Part shown: positions 11,244-22,639 of the stretch, piece after piece | Layout: each line of letters begins with the position of its first letter | Position numbering within the stretch: position 1 is the stretch's first letter | Made by a program: the position numbers and the translations under genes | NCBI GenBank assembly: GCA_963556195.1 | Contig: OY744523.1 | Coordinates: 77,449,445 to 77,513,444, forward strand | Direction of reading: 5' to 3' | Origin: Sepiola atlantica | Taxonomy: Eukaryota; Mollusca; Cephalopoda; Sepiida; Sepiolidae | DNA length: 64,000 nucleotides | The notes under the pieces: generated by a model | The model's database searches: none | Told to the model about the DNA's origin: nothing | Seen by the model: the letters and a program-made list of their open reading frames with translations, nothing else

Positions 11244-11287
<44 letters not shown>

Positions 11288-11400
11288 CATACACACATAC
11301 ATATATATACCTTTAGTTCCTTCTTTTCTCCCTCGTCCTACTTTGTTGTCCATCTCCCCGTTGCAAATAAATATTAATCTTCCTTGTTCACTATAGTTTT
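10850..11400. other. Noncoding AT-rich DNA
   Basis: An A-run near 11030-11050 and an (AT)n tract near 11250-11285 are the only notable items. No gene seen. Confidence 0.6.
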
Positions 11401-11655
11401 ACTAATCTGCGTTCACAACTGTCAACTTTTTTCTTTTCTCATTGTTTCAAATCTGCGTCTGTAAGTTAACCGTTAATTTGTTCTCTTTTTCTTCTTCTTA
11501 TTTACCAACTCCCGGTGTTTAAAAATCAGCGTTCATAGTTATGAACGGTTTTCTTCTTCTTCTTCTTCTTCTTCTTTTTTAACATTTCTTTCTTTCTTTC
11601 TACTGTATTTTTATTGTTTTTCTTATTATAATTAGCAGATGTGTTATATATACGT
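11400..11655. repeat. Degenerate short tandem repeat downstream of PLE
   Basis: Three spaced phrases of the type 'aatctgcgttcacaactgtc', 'aatctgcgtctgtaagttaa' and 'aatcagcgttcatagttatg' with TTCTTCTT-rich spacers suggest an old roughly 60-bp tandem repeat. The last phrase contains the inverted pair GTTCATAGTTATGAAC. It lies immediately 3' of the Penelope-like ORF on the minus strand and may be its 3' UTR. Confidence 0.4.
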
Positions 11656-11659
11656 TTAT

Positions 11660-12600
11660 TCATATTATATAATTTCTATTTATATATACTATGATTTGTT
11701 CTATCAGTTTATTTTGATTAATTTGATAAGATTTAAAAGCATCAGGATGGCGAGTAATTGCCTTATTTAATTGTCCAAATATTTTATTTTGATCGCCACC
11801 TTGGTTAATCATTCTTATTATTAGATCAGAAATTGGGGGCATGAAATCTACTAATTTTAAGGTAACACGAGCAATTCTCAGAAATTCAGACATAATACTC
11901 CCGTAAAATATATACATAGGGCTAGTACTATTTTTATATGGCATTCGCACGATACGAAAAGGGAATGAATTTCTTTTATCAAACAGTTTATAGATAAATA
12001 TTTTATCTTCAATTTTTATATCCAAATCAAGAAAAGTAGCTTGTGTTCCCTTATGTTCACAGTTTAATTTTAACTCTTTAGGATATATTAAATGTTTAGT
12101 ATTTGCAAACTCTTCGCTATCATTAATGCAAACAAGGTCGTCAATATATCGCCTACATCCATGATAACTATACGCTCTAGATATATCATTTTTTATTAGT
12201 GATGACATATATATATATTCCAGTCTATGTAAATATAGATCTGCCCAAAATGGAGACGGGTCCAAACCCATTGGAATACCTATTGTTTGGAGCAATAATT
12301 TATTCCCTATTTGAAAGTAACTCTCTTTTATAAGGTGACTTATAAGCATTATCAGACCAGTTTTGGATACACTCGTCTTACCATTTTTATTTTTACACCA
12401 AAAGGCTTTAGATTTTGCAAAGTCTATGTATTTACCTTTTCCTCCTGCAAAAGCTAAATCTACAGTATTACCTAATTCTTTAATAAGTTCTTTATGGGGT
12501 ATTTTTGTATATAATGTACTAAAATCGTATGTCGAGATTGATTTAGCCTGTTTACGAGAATTAATACGATCTAATTTTTCTTTTACTAGATCGGAATTTA
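11660..12600 (-). pseudogene. Penelope-like element reverse transcriptase (5'-truncated)
   Basis: Minus-strand frame open from about 12600 to the stop at 11660, roughly 310 residues; the first ATG in frame (12349) lies inside the RT domain, so the true N-terminus is missing. Upstream of it the frame encodes STYDFSTLYTKIPH (RT motif A, about 12535-12494). Then follow IGIPMGLDPSPFWADLYL (motif B, Penelope-type GIPMG), RRYIDDL (motif C, catalytic Asp pair), ATFLDLDI, LFDKRNSFPFRIVRMPY and SEFLRIARVT, all typical of Penelope-like RTs. The frame ends soon after the thumb with no GIY-YIG endonuclease C-terminal. That fits either a truncated canonical element or the lineage whose GIY-YIG domain is N-terminal. 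Upstream sequence ends in a short TATATA tract, consistent with 5' truncation. No frame disruption in the retained part. Confidence 0.85.
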
Positions 12601-12609
12601 TATATATAT

Positions 12610-13320
12610 ATTACAATAAATATGATATAAATTCTGTTTTTGTTCTATAAATATTAACAAGTAATTATGTTTATCTATTAGCTTCTTTTTTGCATGTGCA
12701 CATATTTTATTTTTAGATGTGAAATTAAATATGCAAACTCTGTCATAAACAAGTTAAAAAATAATCAAATTACTAAATACAAAATATACAAAATAGGTAA
12801 ATAATAAACTTCTCAAACATTATTTTCCCTATTTCACGGAACAGTACTTTACAGTGAAGTGTGGATTCTTTTCTGTTTTATAAAAGCAAGTACATTATCA
12901 TCATTTTCTCATCAACATGATTGGTTTAACATCTTGTAAAAGCTCTCGAGCTTTCAAACTTCTTCTTCTCCTTCTTCATGCGAAAGGTCATCATTCCAGG
13001 TAAGCCCAGATGATGCAGTTAAAGAGCACAATTCACTTCCTCTCGTCAATCTTTCCATTCCAAAGATCAACTTTTATCACCGACTGTCCACAACTTAACA
13101 AGGAAGGGCTCTTTTCAGCTTTTCACCTCTCATCAACTTTGGTGTTTGCTGTCCAGTTTGTGGCAAAGCGGCCGATCACAATAAAATCAAGACAATTCGT
13201 TTGCACTCGGTATGCCAATCAACACACATGTATTTTAACACACACATACACCAAACAATAGATTTACTCACACACAATGATAAAAACCCACATACATTGT
13301 TTATTGGTCTTCTTCTGTAT
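12610..13320. other. Noncoding DNA
   Basis: Contains the second copy of a 27-bp phrase (13072-13098, identical to 9597-9623) and C/T-rich sequence before the possible exon. ORFs 13010-13261 (+) and 13176-13451 (-) have no recognised motif. Confidence 0.5.
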
Positions 13321-13322
13321 AG

Positions 13323-13476
13323 ATATATTCTCAAAGAATGTCCTCTTGATGAGGAGTTAATAGTGAAGCAAGAGTTGCTCAGTGCCCAACTGAACTTTCC
13401 TGAATCCGATTTGCTTAAGTCCAGTGGCAAGAAGAAAAAGTCCAGAAGCAATGGCAGAATAAGCAGAGAGAAACTG
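13323..13476 (+). CDS. Possible exon of an unidentified host gene
   Basis: An open frame encodes roughly YILKECPLDEELIVKQ, LLSAQLNFPESDLL and a basic GKKKKSRSNGR stretch. Composition is balanced and unlike the repeat-derived ORFs around it. A pyrimidine-rich CTTCTTCTGTATAG immediately precedes it (possible splice acceptor, AG at 13321-13322), and AACTG|GTGTTA at 13476/13477 could be a weak donor; otherwise the frame stops at 13486-13488. The peptide looks acidic/amphipathic followed by a nuclear-localisation-like basic run. I do not recognise the protein. It could also be a chance ORF or a pseudogene fragment. Confidence 0.3.
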
Positions 13477-13489
13477 GTGTTATTTTAGA

Positions 13490-13845
13490 GTTTCCCGCTT
13501 CCTCGACTAGTTGCTGTAGGAAGGCTTGAGAGTCACGTCTACCCTAATATTTTACCCATGATTGGGGGACAGGCAAATACGGAATGATACTCTTCCTAAA
13601 GATATTAGAGTAAATACCTTCACAGTGACTTCCACTTTCACACTTACAACACCTACTATGTCAAAATGGTCACTCATATAAGTACTAACCAGGTCCACTG
13701 TTGCTTAACTTTGGTAATCTGACGATAGCTGTAGGTTACATATATAACACGTTTTATTTAACAAAACAATGTCTGATTTCATTTTTATTTTATTTCTCAC
13801 ACTTTCTACTATTTTCTTAATATCAGATTAAAATTGTTTTCGAAA
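13490..13845. other. Noncoding DNA
   Basis: Nothing recognised between the possible exon and the minisatellite. Confidence 0.5.
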
Positions 13846-14700
13846 TGTTTATTTATGTTTTTACCCATGTTTTTTACTTATGTTTTTAACCTATGTTCTT
13901 ACCTATGCTTTTACTCATGATTTTTAACCTATGTTTTTACCTATGTATTTTACTTATGTTTTTACACTATGTTTATTTTACCTATGTTTTTACCTATGTT
14001 TTACCTATGTTTTACCTATGTTTTTAACCTATGTTTTTTACTTATGTTTTTTACCTATGTTCTTACCTATGTTTTTCTACCTATACTTTTTACTTATGTT
14101 TTTTTTACCTATGTTTTTTACTTATGTTTTTTACCTATGATTTTTACCTATGTTTTTTTACTTATGTTTTTTACATAAAATATGGTGAGTAACATGGGCA
14201 CATTATTTTTTTTGCAAATGTTAAAAAAACTTTATATGTATGCTCCTTCATAATAGAAGGAGCATACATATAAAGTTTTTACCTGTTTTTTACCTGTTTT
14301 TTACTTACGTTTTTTTACCTATGTTTTAACCTATGTTTTTTACTTATGTTTCTTTACCTATGTTTTTACCTATGTTTTTACCTATGTTTTTTACCTATAC
14401 TTTTTACCTATGTTTTTTACCTATGTTTTTTATTATTTTTTTTATTAATGTTTTTTTTACCTATGATTTTACTTTTGTGTTTTACCTATGTTTTTTTACC
14501 TATGTTTTTTTACTTATATTTTTTTTACATAACATATGGTGAGTAACATGTGCACATTATTTTTTTTGCAAATGTTAAAAAAACTTCATATGTATGCTCC
14601 TTCTTAATAGAAGGAGGATACATATAGAGTTTTTACCTGTTTTTTACCTGTTTATTTACTTACGTTTTTTTACCTATGTTTTTTTACTTATGTTATTTAG
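13846..14700. repeat. TTTTTACCTATG minisatellite with inserted 354-bp period hairpin block
   Basis: Units of 12-15 bp (TTTTTACCTATG with variable T-run) fill 13846-14170, 14281-14525 and 14630-14695. The array is broken twice by the same non-repetitive block (starting ACATAA.ATATGGTGAGTAAC) at 14173 and 14527, 354 bp apart. Each block carries a hairpin. The ORFs crossing it (MFLPMYFTYVF-like) are translation artefacts. Confidence 0.92.
14225..14280. repeat. Perfect 25-bp inverted repeat (hairpin)
   Basis: Arms 14225-14249 and 14256-14280 are exact reverse complements around a 6-nt loop ATAATA; arm core ACTTTATATGTATGCTCCTT. A second copy at 14579-14634 has three mismatches. Confidence 0.95.
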
Positions 14701-14899
14701 GTGTTGCCAGATTAAGTTTATATCAGATAAATGCCTTGTAAGTCTTCTAGTAAAGATAATGTAATTTAGTTTTTTTCTCATAATATTTAAAAAAATTATA
14801 TCATACAGAGTTTCCACCAGAGCATCTTGATACAGGTATTACATAACATTGTCACATTGTGTAGATAAACAGATACATGTATTTGTAAAAAAAAATAAA

Positions 14900-14908
14900 A
14901 TACATATA

Positions 14909-14942
<34 letters not shown>
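14900..14942. repeat. (AT)n/(GT) microsatellite
   Basis: AT dinucleotides with a few TGTA interruptions. Confidence 0.85.
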
Positions 14943-14945
<3 letters not shown>

Positions 14946-15058
14946 ATGTATACATTGTATTAAGGGTGAAACTATTTAATTTGTTCAACCATTATATGTC
15001 TTATTTGCTCCAACTTGTGTTTATCCGTCACATCTCTGTATTGTATTGCCTTCTAAGT

Positions 15059-15060
<2 letters not shown>

Positions 15061-15107
<47 letters not shown>
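15061..15107. repeat. (AT)n microsatellite
   Basis: Uninterrupted AT run immediately before repeat Rb copy 2. Confidence 0.9.
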
Positions 15108-15111
<4 letters not shown>

Positions 15112-15285
15112 GGAAGTTTCTCAACCATTAAAACTATATAAAAAATTTAAAAAAACAACATTTTAGTCCCAAGTCGTTCGGTGGAAAATCACTTTTTTGT
15201 AAGTCAATTTACTTTTTGCACTCACTATATTAGTTTGCTTCCAAGAATTTACACTAGTCTTAACATTATTTAAGGGATCATCATA
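15105..15285. repeat. Dispersed repeat Rb, copy 2
   Basis: Same sequence landmarks and orientation as 10667-10845 (atagtctcggaagtttctca at the start, aagggatcatca at the end). The copies differ by scattered substitutions and small indels. Confidence 0.8.
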
Positions 15286-15294
15286 TATATATAT

Positions 15295-16185
15295 GCCATT
15301 GAAACTGTATCATATCTTTTTTTATTTTAACTATACCATTTAGAGTGGTGCCATTGAAACTGTATCATATCTTTTTTATTTTAACTATACCATTTAGAGA
15401 GGTGCCATTGAAACTGTATCATATCTTTTTTATTTTAACTATACCATTTAGAGAGGTGCCATTGAAACTGTATCATATCTTTTTTATTTTAATTATACCA
15501 TTTAGAGAGGTGCCATTGAAACTGTATCATATCTTTTTTATTTTAACTATACCATTTAGAGAGGTGCCATTGAAACTGTATCATATCTTTTTTATTTTAA
15601 TTATACCATTTAGAGAGGTGCCATTGAAACTGTATCATATCTTTTTTATTTTAACTATACCATTTAGAGAGGTGCCATTGAAACTGTATCATATCTTTTT
15701 TATTTTAACTATACCATTTAGAGAGGTGCCATTGAAACTGTATCATATCTTTTTTATTTTAATTATACCATTTAGAGAGGTGCCATTGAAACTGTATCAT
15801 ATCTTTTTTATTTTAACTATACCATTTAGAGAGGTGCCATTGAAACTGTATCATATCTTTTTTATTTTAACTATACCATTTAGAGAGGTGCCATTGAAAC
15901 TGTATCATATCTTTTTTATTTTAATTATACCATTTAGAGAGGTGCCATTGAAACTGTATCATATCTTTTTTATTTTAACTATACCATTTAGAGAGGTGCC
16001 ATTGAAACTGTATCATATCTTTTTTATTTTAACTATACCATTTAGAGAGGTGCCATTGAAACTGTATCATATCTTTTTTATTTTAACTATACCATTTAGA
16101 GAGGTGCCATTGAAACTGTATCACATCTTTTTTATTTTAACTATACCATTTAGAGAGGTGCCATTGAAACTGTATCATATCCCGC
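15295..16185 (+). repeat. 54-bp tandem array, 16 full units
   Basis: Units start at 15295 and then at 15350 plus multiples of 54, up to the truncated last unit at 16160. Each begins GCCATTGAAACTGTATCATA and ends ATACCATTTAGAGAGGT. Copies are almost identical. The main variation is AACTAT versus AATTAT, giving an order of T T I T I T T I T T I T T T T in the encoded ILT/ILI position. As 54 is 18 codons the frame stays open (15345-16217, 290 residues, unit EVPLKLYHIFFIL..IPFR). There is no signal peptide, no unique flanking coding sequence and the frame ends in a C/A-run, so I regard the ORF as a by-product. Confidence 0.95.
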
Positions 16186-16266
16186 CCCCCCCCCCAAAAA
16201 AAAACATTAAAATTTAAAACTAATCCTATATTTTTTTCTTATACGCGTCTTGAGACACGTATTCTA

Positions 16267-16297
16267 ATAGTATATATATATATATATATATATATAA
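16267..16297. repeat. (AT)n microsatellite
   Basis: Short AT run followed by 'aagggcatctgtcccccc'. Confidence 0.8.
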
Positions 16298-16753
16298 GGG
16301 CATCTGTCCCCCCTAAAAAAAAAACATTTTAATAAAGTTTTTTAAATTAATGTATTGTATTTCTCAATACCGTTTTGAGAAAATCTACTAAATATGAGAT
16401 TGTTATGGATTAACTCATTTTTGTTATTTTCTTTTATATTTTGGTATAAGTGAGTGTGCAGTAGTTTTCTTTGCATGGAAGATGAAGAAATTGCATCTGA
16501 ATCTGTTGTAATTCTTTAAAAAGCTTCCAAAGAACACCTTCAGATAAAACAAGTTTTTATGTGTTATTCCTGTTTCAAAACACGTTTGCTTGGAGTCTAA
16601 CTAGGATCTTTCCGAAATGGTAAACATCTTGTAAAACAAACTCCCACAAATTGATGATGTAATCGAGAACTTATCTTACCTGTTCTTGCAATTTGAGTGT
16701 TGGCACCGTTAAAAGAAATTTCTGTTCTTTATTTTAAAATGACTTTCTGAACA

Positions 16754-16756
<3 letters not shown>

Positions 16757-16816
<60 letters not shown>
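16757..16816. repeat. (AT)n microsatellite
   Basis: About 30 AT dinucleotides. Confidence 0.95.
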
Positions 16817-16819
<3 letters not shown>

Positions 16820-19735
16820 CAGTGCTCCCGGCGTCTTACTGACAACAGCGTAAGTATAACTGGAAAAGGTGTTGACATCTTACTGTCATAATTGCAAGTT
16901 ACTGTAAAAAATAAACCAACCAATGAACAAATTCGAAGTTTTAATTTGAAAGAAACCTTGCTAGTTGTTTGAATTGAAATCCAACGTAACAGTTGATTCG
17001 TTATTGTTATTCGCACGATTTAAGTATTAATTTGAAAAAGAAATTACTGCCCGAGTTAAGTACAAGAAATGAACGCGTTTGAAGTGTTTATCTGAAAAAA
17101 AATGCAATTATAAACGGCAAATGGGTTTAACGGATCGAAACGAATTCGTTCCCAGTTATCAATTTTAAATCTTAAAAATACCAATATAAATAATTATTTA
17201 AACGATTAAACCTTTTATTAAATATATTCTTCACTGAGATATTCTTTGTTTAATTTAATTTTTTTTTTATGAAACGAAGAAAATTTATTTTAAAAATAAA
17301 TTCTGTTTCTTTACGTTTTGATATATTTCAATTATTTTATAGAGCTAACTGATAATTTCCCCTAGTGACCTCAGATGGAATCGAAGGAAAATTCCAATGG
17401 TGTCTTTAGATTCTGTGAAAAATCTAGCCTTTACTTAAACTTATTTGAATGTTCTAACTGTTAACATATCGATTTTTATAACAAACAAACATTGATATAT
17501 ATCGGGGATATATATGTGTGTGTGTTTACAAGAATAGTCGTGCCATAAATCTACGTGCATAAAATCCTGAAAAGACACTTTCTAAATTGATTTTCATCCT
17601 TTATAATTAACATCGCCTCAAGTTGATTCATTTAAAGATAATATTCAAATTTTGAGGAGCAATTGATAATATCTACCGGCACATTTCAAGACAATTCTGA
17701 AAACGTTATATATCTGCTGATATTAGAGTGCACATCTCATTTTAAAATTTCGGTGCTTTCTTGAAGAGATAAATCAAAAATATTCATAAAATACAAAAAA
17801 GAAACTGCCAATATTTTATGCAGAACGTTGATTAAGATTTTTGGTACTTTTCTTTTCAGAGGTTTAATATCAGAAAATTCTATTTTGATTTTCTTATATG
17901 GAATTATCGTATATTAGATTTCATCCTTGCCTCATTCTCATATTGATCCCACACAGAACATAATAACTTGTTTGATATAGATTGACATCTATAACTATAT
18001 AATAATAGTGAATAGATTAATATATTTTTCGAACGATTTTCCACTTGTACATGGAATACATATTCTACATTTAGATTGCCCCACAATATTTTCTATAATT
18101 TAATGAAGCACAGTTTTATATATTTATGACAAATACAACTCTCTGCCAAAATAGGAAAATGGCATAAGATTTTGATATCAATATTCAGTTGTTTTCTACA
18201 ATCAAATGATTTTTATTACATCCAATCGGTAGCATTTGAAGTATGTTTATAGTCAATATCAACCCATTAGATTCAATAGCAAAGCATTAAAGTCAATACC
18301 AAATCATTAGAGCCGATGCCAAAGCATTAAAGCTAATACGAAATCAGCCCTTTTTATAAATTACCAATTATTACATTTCATATTAGGATTAATTGCTGAC
18401 CCGTCTTTACAGAATTTTGTTTATGAAGATTCCAAAACACATACTGAATTTTTTTTAAATAAAGAAATGAAACGGTGAGAAGGCATCACAGGACTTGATG
18501 TATTTACTGACTTATTTATCGTCTGATGAAAAAATGATGTTTCTTTTAGGGTTAGCTGTAGATTAAACATAGAACCTTTCTGTAAATGGTTGCTGAATGG
18601 AATAATCTCAAATGTACACTTACATTGATACATCTTTTACTAGTGTCTTTTACACCGAGTGCTGCCATGCGATTCCACCAAAAACTCGAAAACGTATCCT
18701 CCGATAAATGCATTAGTAAATTATACATGTTTTTGTCTTAAACTCATTTAAATGCATAGAGAATTAAAAATTGATATTACTTCTCCAAAAGTTGATAGTA
18801 CTACTCTGAAAATTGATATTACTACTCCGTAAATTAAACTACAGAGTGAACTTTAAATTTTTTCATGTCAAAAATTTATTTTCTTAGTATCAGGTTTCAA
18901 TCCCTCTCTGAAAGTAACAGTTTTGGATGGAAGTGTTTTTTTTCTGAATATGATTTAGTTATACACATTAGTGGAGTTAGTTGATTTCGCAACGCACAAA
19001 AATCTTAAAATGCTTTTCAATGAGGGTGAGCCATCAAAAGTGTGTTTCTTGCTATTAAAAAAGCATTTAATTTTACTTGAAGCAGAGCTCAATATAGTTT
19101 TTATTTTCGGTCATCTTTTTGGTACATATATATATATATATATATATCTTTTCAGGAATAAAAATAAGACATTGAGATCTTAGTCTGGAATAGAATATAT
19201 CTACCTTTTTGACGTTTCTGATTAGACCAAATGAGAAGCCTTTTCTTAGAAATGTTCCTCTTCTTTTTAATATCATGTCTTCAAGTCTACTGCATCGAAC
19301 TTACAATTCGCCATAATCAAAACGTCTCTAATTTTCATTCAATTGAATGAAATAATATTTTAAAATAGCAACAAAAGTTGTCTCATAAGTTTTAGGCCTT
19401 TATATTCGACAAAAAAATGGCCTCAATTCCCAAACTTCTGCAACAGTTTGCGATAAATAAATACTACATACTATAAGTCATGAATGATAAAAAATGATTT
19501 CACAATAAAACACGCAAGATTTTGACAATTGAAGGTTAAAGAATGTTTTTTGTCGTTTAACAATACATTTTTAAAAGTAAAATAATCTGCATTTTACTAT
19601 TATTATTTTAATTGAAAAGTTTAACGACTGAAAATGTATAAACATTTTACAATTTTTCAAATCATTTTGGTTGAAAAAAATTTAAATGTTTTTATAGTTT
19701 TTCATTAGATTCTAACAAAAATGTGAATGATATTT
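16820..19735. other. AT-rich noncoding DNA
   Basis: No gene recognised. At 18240-18340 a loose 30-32 bp phrase ('gcattaaagt/caatacca/aaatcattagag') recurs about three times. A short (AT)n lies at 19120-19148. ORFs (16816-17016 -, 17904-18086 -, 18421-18633 -, 18971-19183 +) lack family motifs. Confidence 0.5.
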
Positions 19736-19737
19736 CT

Positions 19738-19810
19738 TTTTATATATTTGAATAACACATTTTTATATATTTGAATAACACATTTTTATATATTTGAATA
19801 ACACATTTTC
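19738..19810. repeat. 23-bp tandem repeat, 3 copies
   Basis: Three near-identical units with core TATATTTGAATAACACATTT. Confidence 0.9.
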
Positions 19811-19814
19811 CCTA

Positions 19815-21010
19815 AAATAAATGAGATAGATGGTCTGAAAATAGTGTCAACTATTCGTCAGAGATCTAATAATTTCGTACAAAAGTATCTAACAAAATAT
19901 TTAGAGTTTGCCCTCTGGAACATTAAAATAGACTCAGAAATATTTTTTAAATAAATGTTATTTCCAATCCATTTTTTGGCATTAACTATACTCATCCAAA
20001 TAAAATCCTAAATAATGTAGCAGATGGCGTCATTAAAAGATAATACAGAGCAGATAGGATTAGTGTAATATACCATGGTCAAGTCAACTAATGGTATTAA
20101 TAGTCGCTATGTGATTTGGAAAATGATGGCACCGCATTTGATGTTTCAAAAGAAATTTAAGTTTCTAATAAAAAGTGAAAATTGATATTTAATTAGAAAA
20201 ATCCATGGCAAATTTTCAGAGCAAAGTTTGGCCTGCAAGTCGAGTTGAAACTTATTCATTCTAAGCTAAAGAATTTGAAGAAAAAACCCTTCCCTGCACC
20301 GAAAATTTAGTAAACTATTTCTCTCTCTCCATCCTTTAGTGATGACTATGATTCTCGATAAATTAAGGAAATAAAAAATAATTTCAGACGTTCATGTCCC
20401 TAAGTATTGTCTGTACCAATGATTATTATTTATGATTGATAATATGACTTATGAAGAAAAGAAGAAATATAACGCTACTGAAAATAGTCTTCAAACTCGT
20501 TGGGTTTTTCTGCATAGAAACCACGCAAATACGCAACGTATGTTACTTGTTGATGCCTGCAAAATGGAACCACAGTTTAAATATTATTTTAAAAATAGAA
20601 GATGGCATAAAAGAGTTCTTAAAATTAGAGGCAAAAATGGGACCTCTAAAACGTGCACCTATTGGTCTGGGATTTCAGATGTAGGATTTGCTGGCCTTGA
20701 GAAAAACTCAATGAAGAAGAAGTGTTGCATAGTACTTGATATATTTTAAAGGTGCAATTGTTTATCTAGGATAATTGACAATGGTCTGAAACGTAAAAAT
20801 TAAAGTAGCATACAATTTTAATTCAGTTTCGGCCAGAATTTCAGCTAGGCAATGTTCCCCCAACGAAAATTTCAAGAATTGACATTGTTTTAAGCAATTG
20901 AAGCAGCATTTAAATAAAATTTACATAGTTTAAAATCAAGATCGTCATTTTTTTCGAAAAATATGTCCGTCTTTCAGAAAATGTTCAAGACTATCTTCAC
21001 AACTCCTTGA
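19815..21010. other. Noncoding DNA with one unexplained ORF
   Basis: An ORF at 20432-20749 (+, 105 residues, basic, one Cys pair near the end KKKCCIV) is the longest non-repetitive frame here. I see no domain, splice context or neighbouring homologous fragment. It could be chance or a pseudogene piece. Confidence 0.4.
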
Positions 21011-21015
21011 AAATA

Positions 21016-21195
21016 GATGGTCCTAAACATGTAGATGATTCTAAACATGTAGATGGTCCTAAACATGTAGATGATCCTAAACATGTAGATGATCCTAAAC
21101 ATGTAGATGGTCCTAAACGTGTAGATGATCCTAAACATGTAGATGGTCCTAAACGTGTAGATGATCCTAAATATGTAGATGGTCCTAAACGTGTA
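21016..21195. repeat. 18-bp tandem array, 10 copies
   Basis: Ten head-to-tail units of GATGGTCCTAAACATGTA with GGT/GAT and CAT/CGT variants that tend to alternate, giving a 36-bp superperiod. Being six codons long, it is open on both strands (VDGPKH on plus, LGPSTC on minus). Not considered a gene. Confidence 0.95.
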
Positions 21196-21209
21196 TACAA
21201 CATAGTATT

Positions 21210-21880
21210 CAGAGAATACAGTAATAGGTTAACTATTACTTGTCATATTTGTCATTAGACTGCAATGTCATTTATATATACACACACAGGTGAAAATATG
21301 TACATATAACTTGTATATTATCAAATGTATCCCAATATGTGATAAGTAATCATATGAATGAATTAAAGATGATAAAATCTATCATCTTTTTTTCTTTTTA
21401 TAGAATTATTTAATTTAGTTTAGAGTATTTGATCAGGAGTTTAAATATGAAAGGAAATTATTATTGATTCTGGATGAAATCACATTACAAGGAAATTGTA
21501 GTTGCATGACCCTTATAGGCTGGAAGTGCATAATAAAAATAGATATCTTTCATTCCTGTTTAATAAATGTAACAATTGTACTGCCATTTAATGAATGGGG
21601 AATTGTAAAATGAAAAGTGTAGTATTGTTAGTGTTAGCTTTGTAATCATATTCATTCATTCATTCATAAATGCTTCCAAACAGAGAAAAGTGTTTTTACG
21701 CCTAAACTTTTTTGACAAAGGCTCTTGAAAAACGATATTAAACTAATTGATTGGAAGATATACAAATTGTGCCAGCTAGGTTAACTGAAAGAATTATTAC
21801 ATAGTAATCTGAAGAGGGTTTTTGTTTCAAGTCAATATCCTTTTTATCATGTAATCCTCATTTTAGTTTGGAGCAATTAT
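21210..21880. other. Noncoding DNA
   Basis: Nothing recognised apart from a short CATT run near 21650-21665. Confidence 0.5.
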
Positions 21881-21884
21881 CCTT

Positions 21885-22100
21885 TTCCTTACTCTTTTCC
21901 TCTATGCCGACGGGGATGCCCAGGCAATTTTTAATTGCCAAAGTGCTCACCTCTCGGGCACTGGCCTTTCAAACCCCACTTTCTCGACCCGACCTTGGGT
22001 CACATCTTACTTGTGGGAGTAAGATAAAAACTGGCTTTGTGCCTAAATCCTGGAGAGGAGTAAATCAATACTCTTTTCCTCTTATAGATCAATTAAAGGA
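21885..22100 (+). repeat. SINE-like island related to the U2-headed family tail
   Basis: Contains 'caggcaatttttaattgcca', 'gggcactggcctttcaaacc', 'gaccttgggtcacatcttac' and a later 'ctttgtgcctaaatcc...ggagaggagtaaatcaata'. These follow the order of the body and 3' module of the repeats at 53.4/57.3 kb and 9.9 kb, but are diverged. No U2 head is visible. Confidence 0.45.
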
Positions 22101-22149
22101 TTACCCGTCCCACAATTAGGCAAAATTAATTCCTCAAATTGAACAGTTT

Positions 22150-22635
22150 TGCACCACTTCTATTTCCGCTTACGAAGATTAAAATTAAGAAATAATAATA
22201 CTAAACCTTATGTCTAGAATCCTTATTCCAATTTTGATCAAAATCCATTACATGATTTTGATTCAAAAAATGAATAAAGAAATTGAAATTCAGGAAATCT
22301 TACTCAATTAGTATCTAATTAATAATTATGAATCAAATTCAATGCAAATCTGAAATATTTGATTTTTACAATTGGAAGTTCAGCCCATATTATGTCCCCA
22401 TAAAACCCTATAAAATACTTCAAAGAAACTGAAATTTGGGGAATATTTATCAATTGATGTCTAATACTTATTGTTAAAATTTCACATACATCGAATTTTC
22501 ATGAACGGCTTCCACCCATTATTTTTTCTATTGCATGAAAGTAAATTAAACTAAATATAGCCCACATTACCACCGATTACACTTAGCATCTTTATTCCAA
22601 AATTGATAATCATCGGTTAATTAGTTTAGGAGTGA
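22150..22635 (-). repeat. Dispersed repeat Ra, copy 2 (inverted relative to copy 1)
   Basis: The reverse complement aligns with 9010-9490 over its full length with frequent substitutions. Shared words include TAACCGATGATTATCAATTT, 'tgataaatattccccaaattt' and 'aataaggattctagacata'. Confidence 0.7.
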
Positions 22636-22639
22636 ATGC

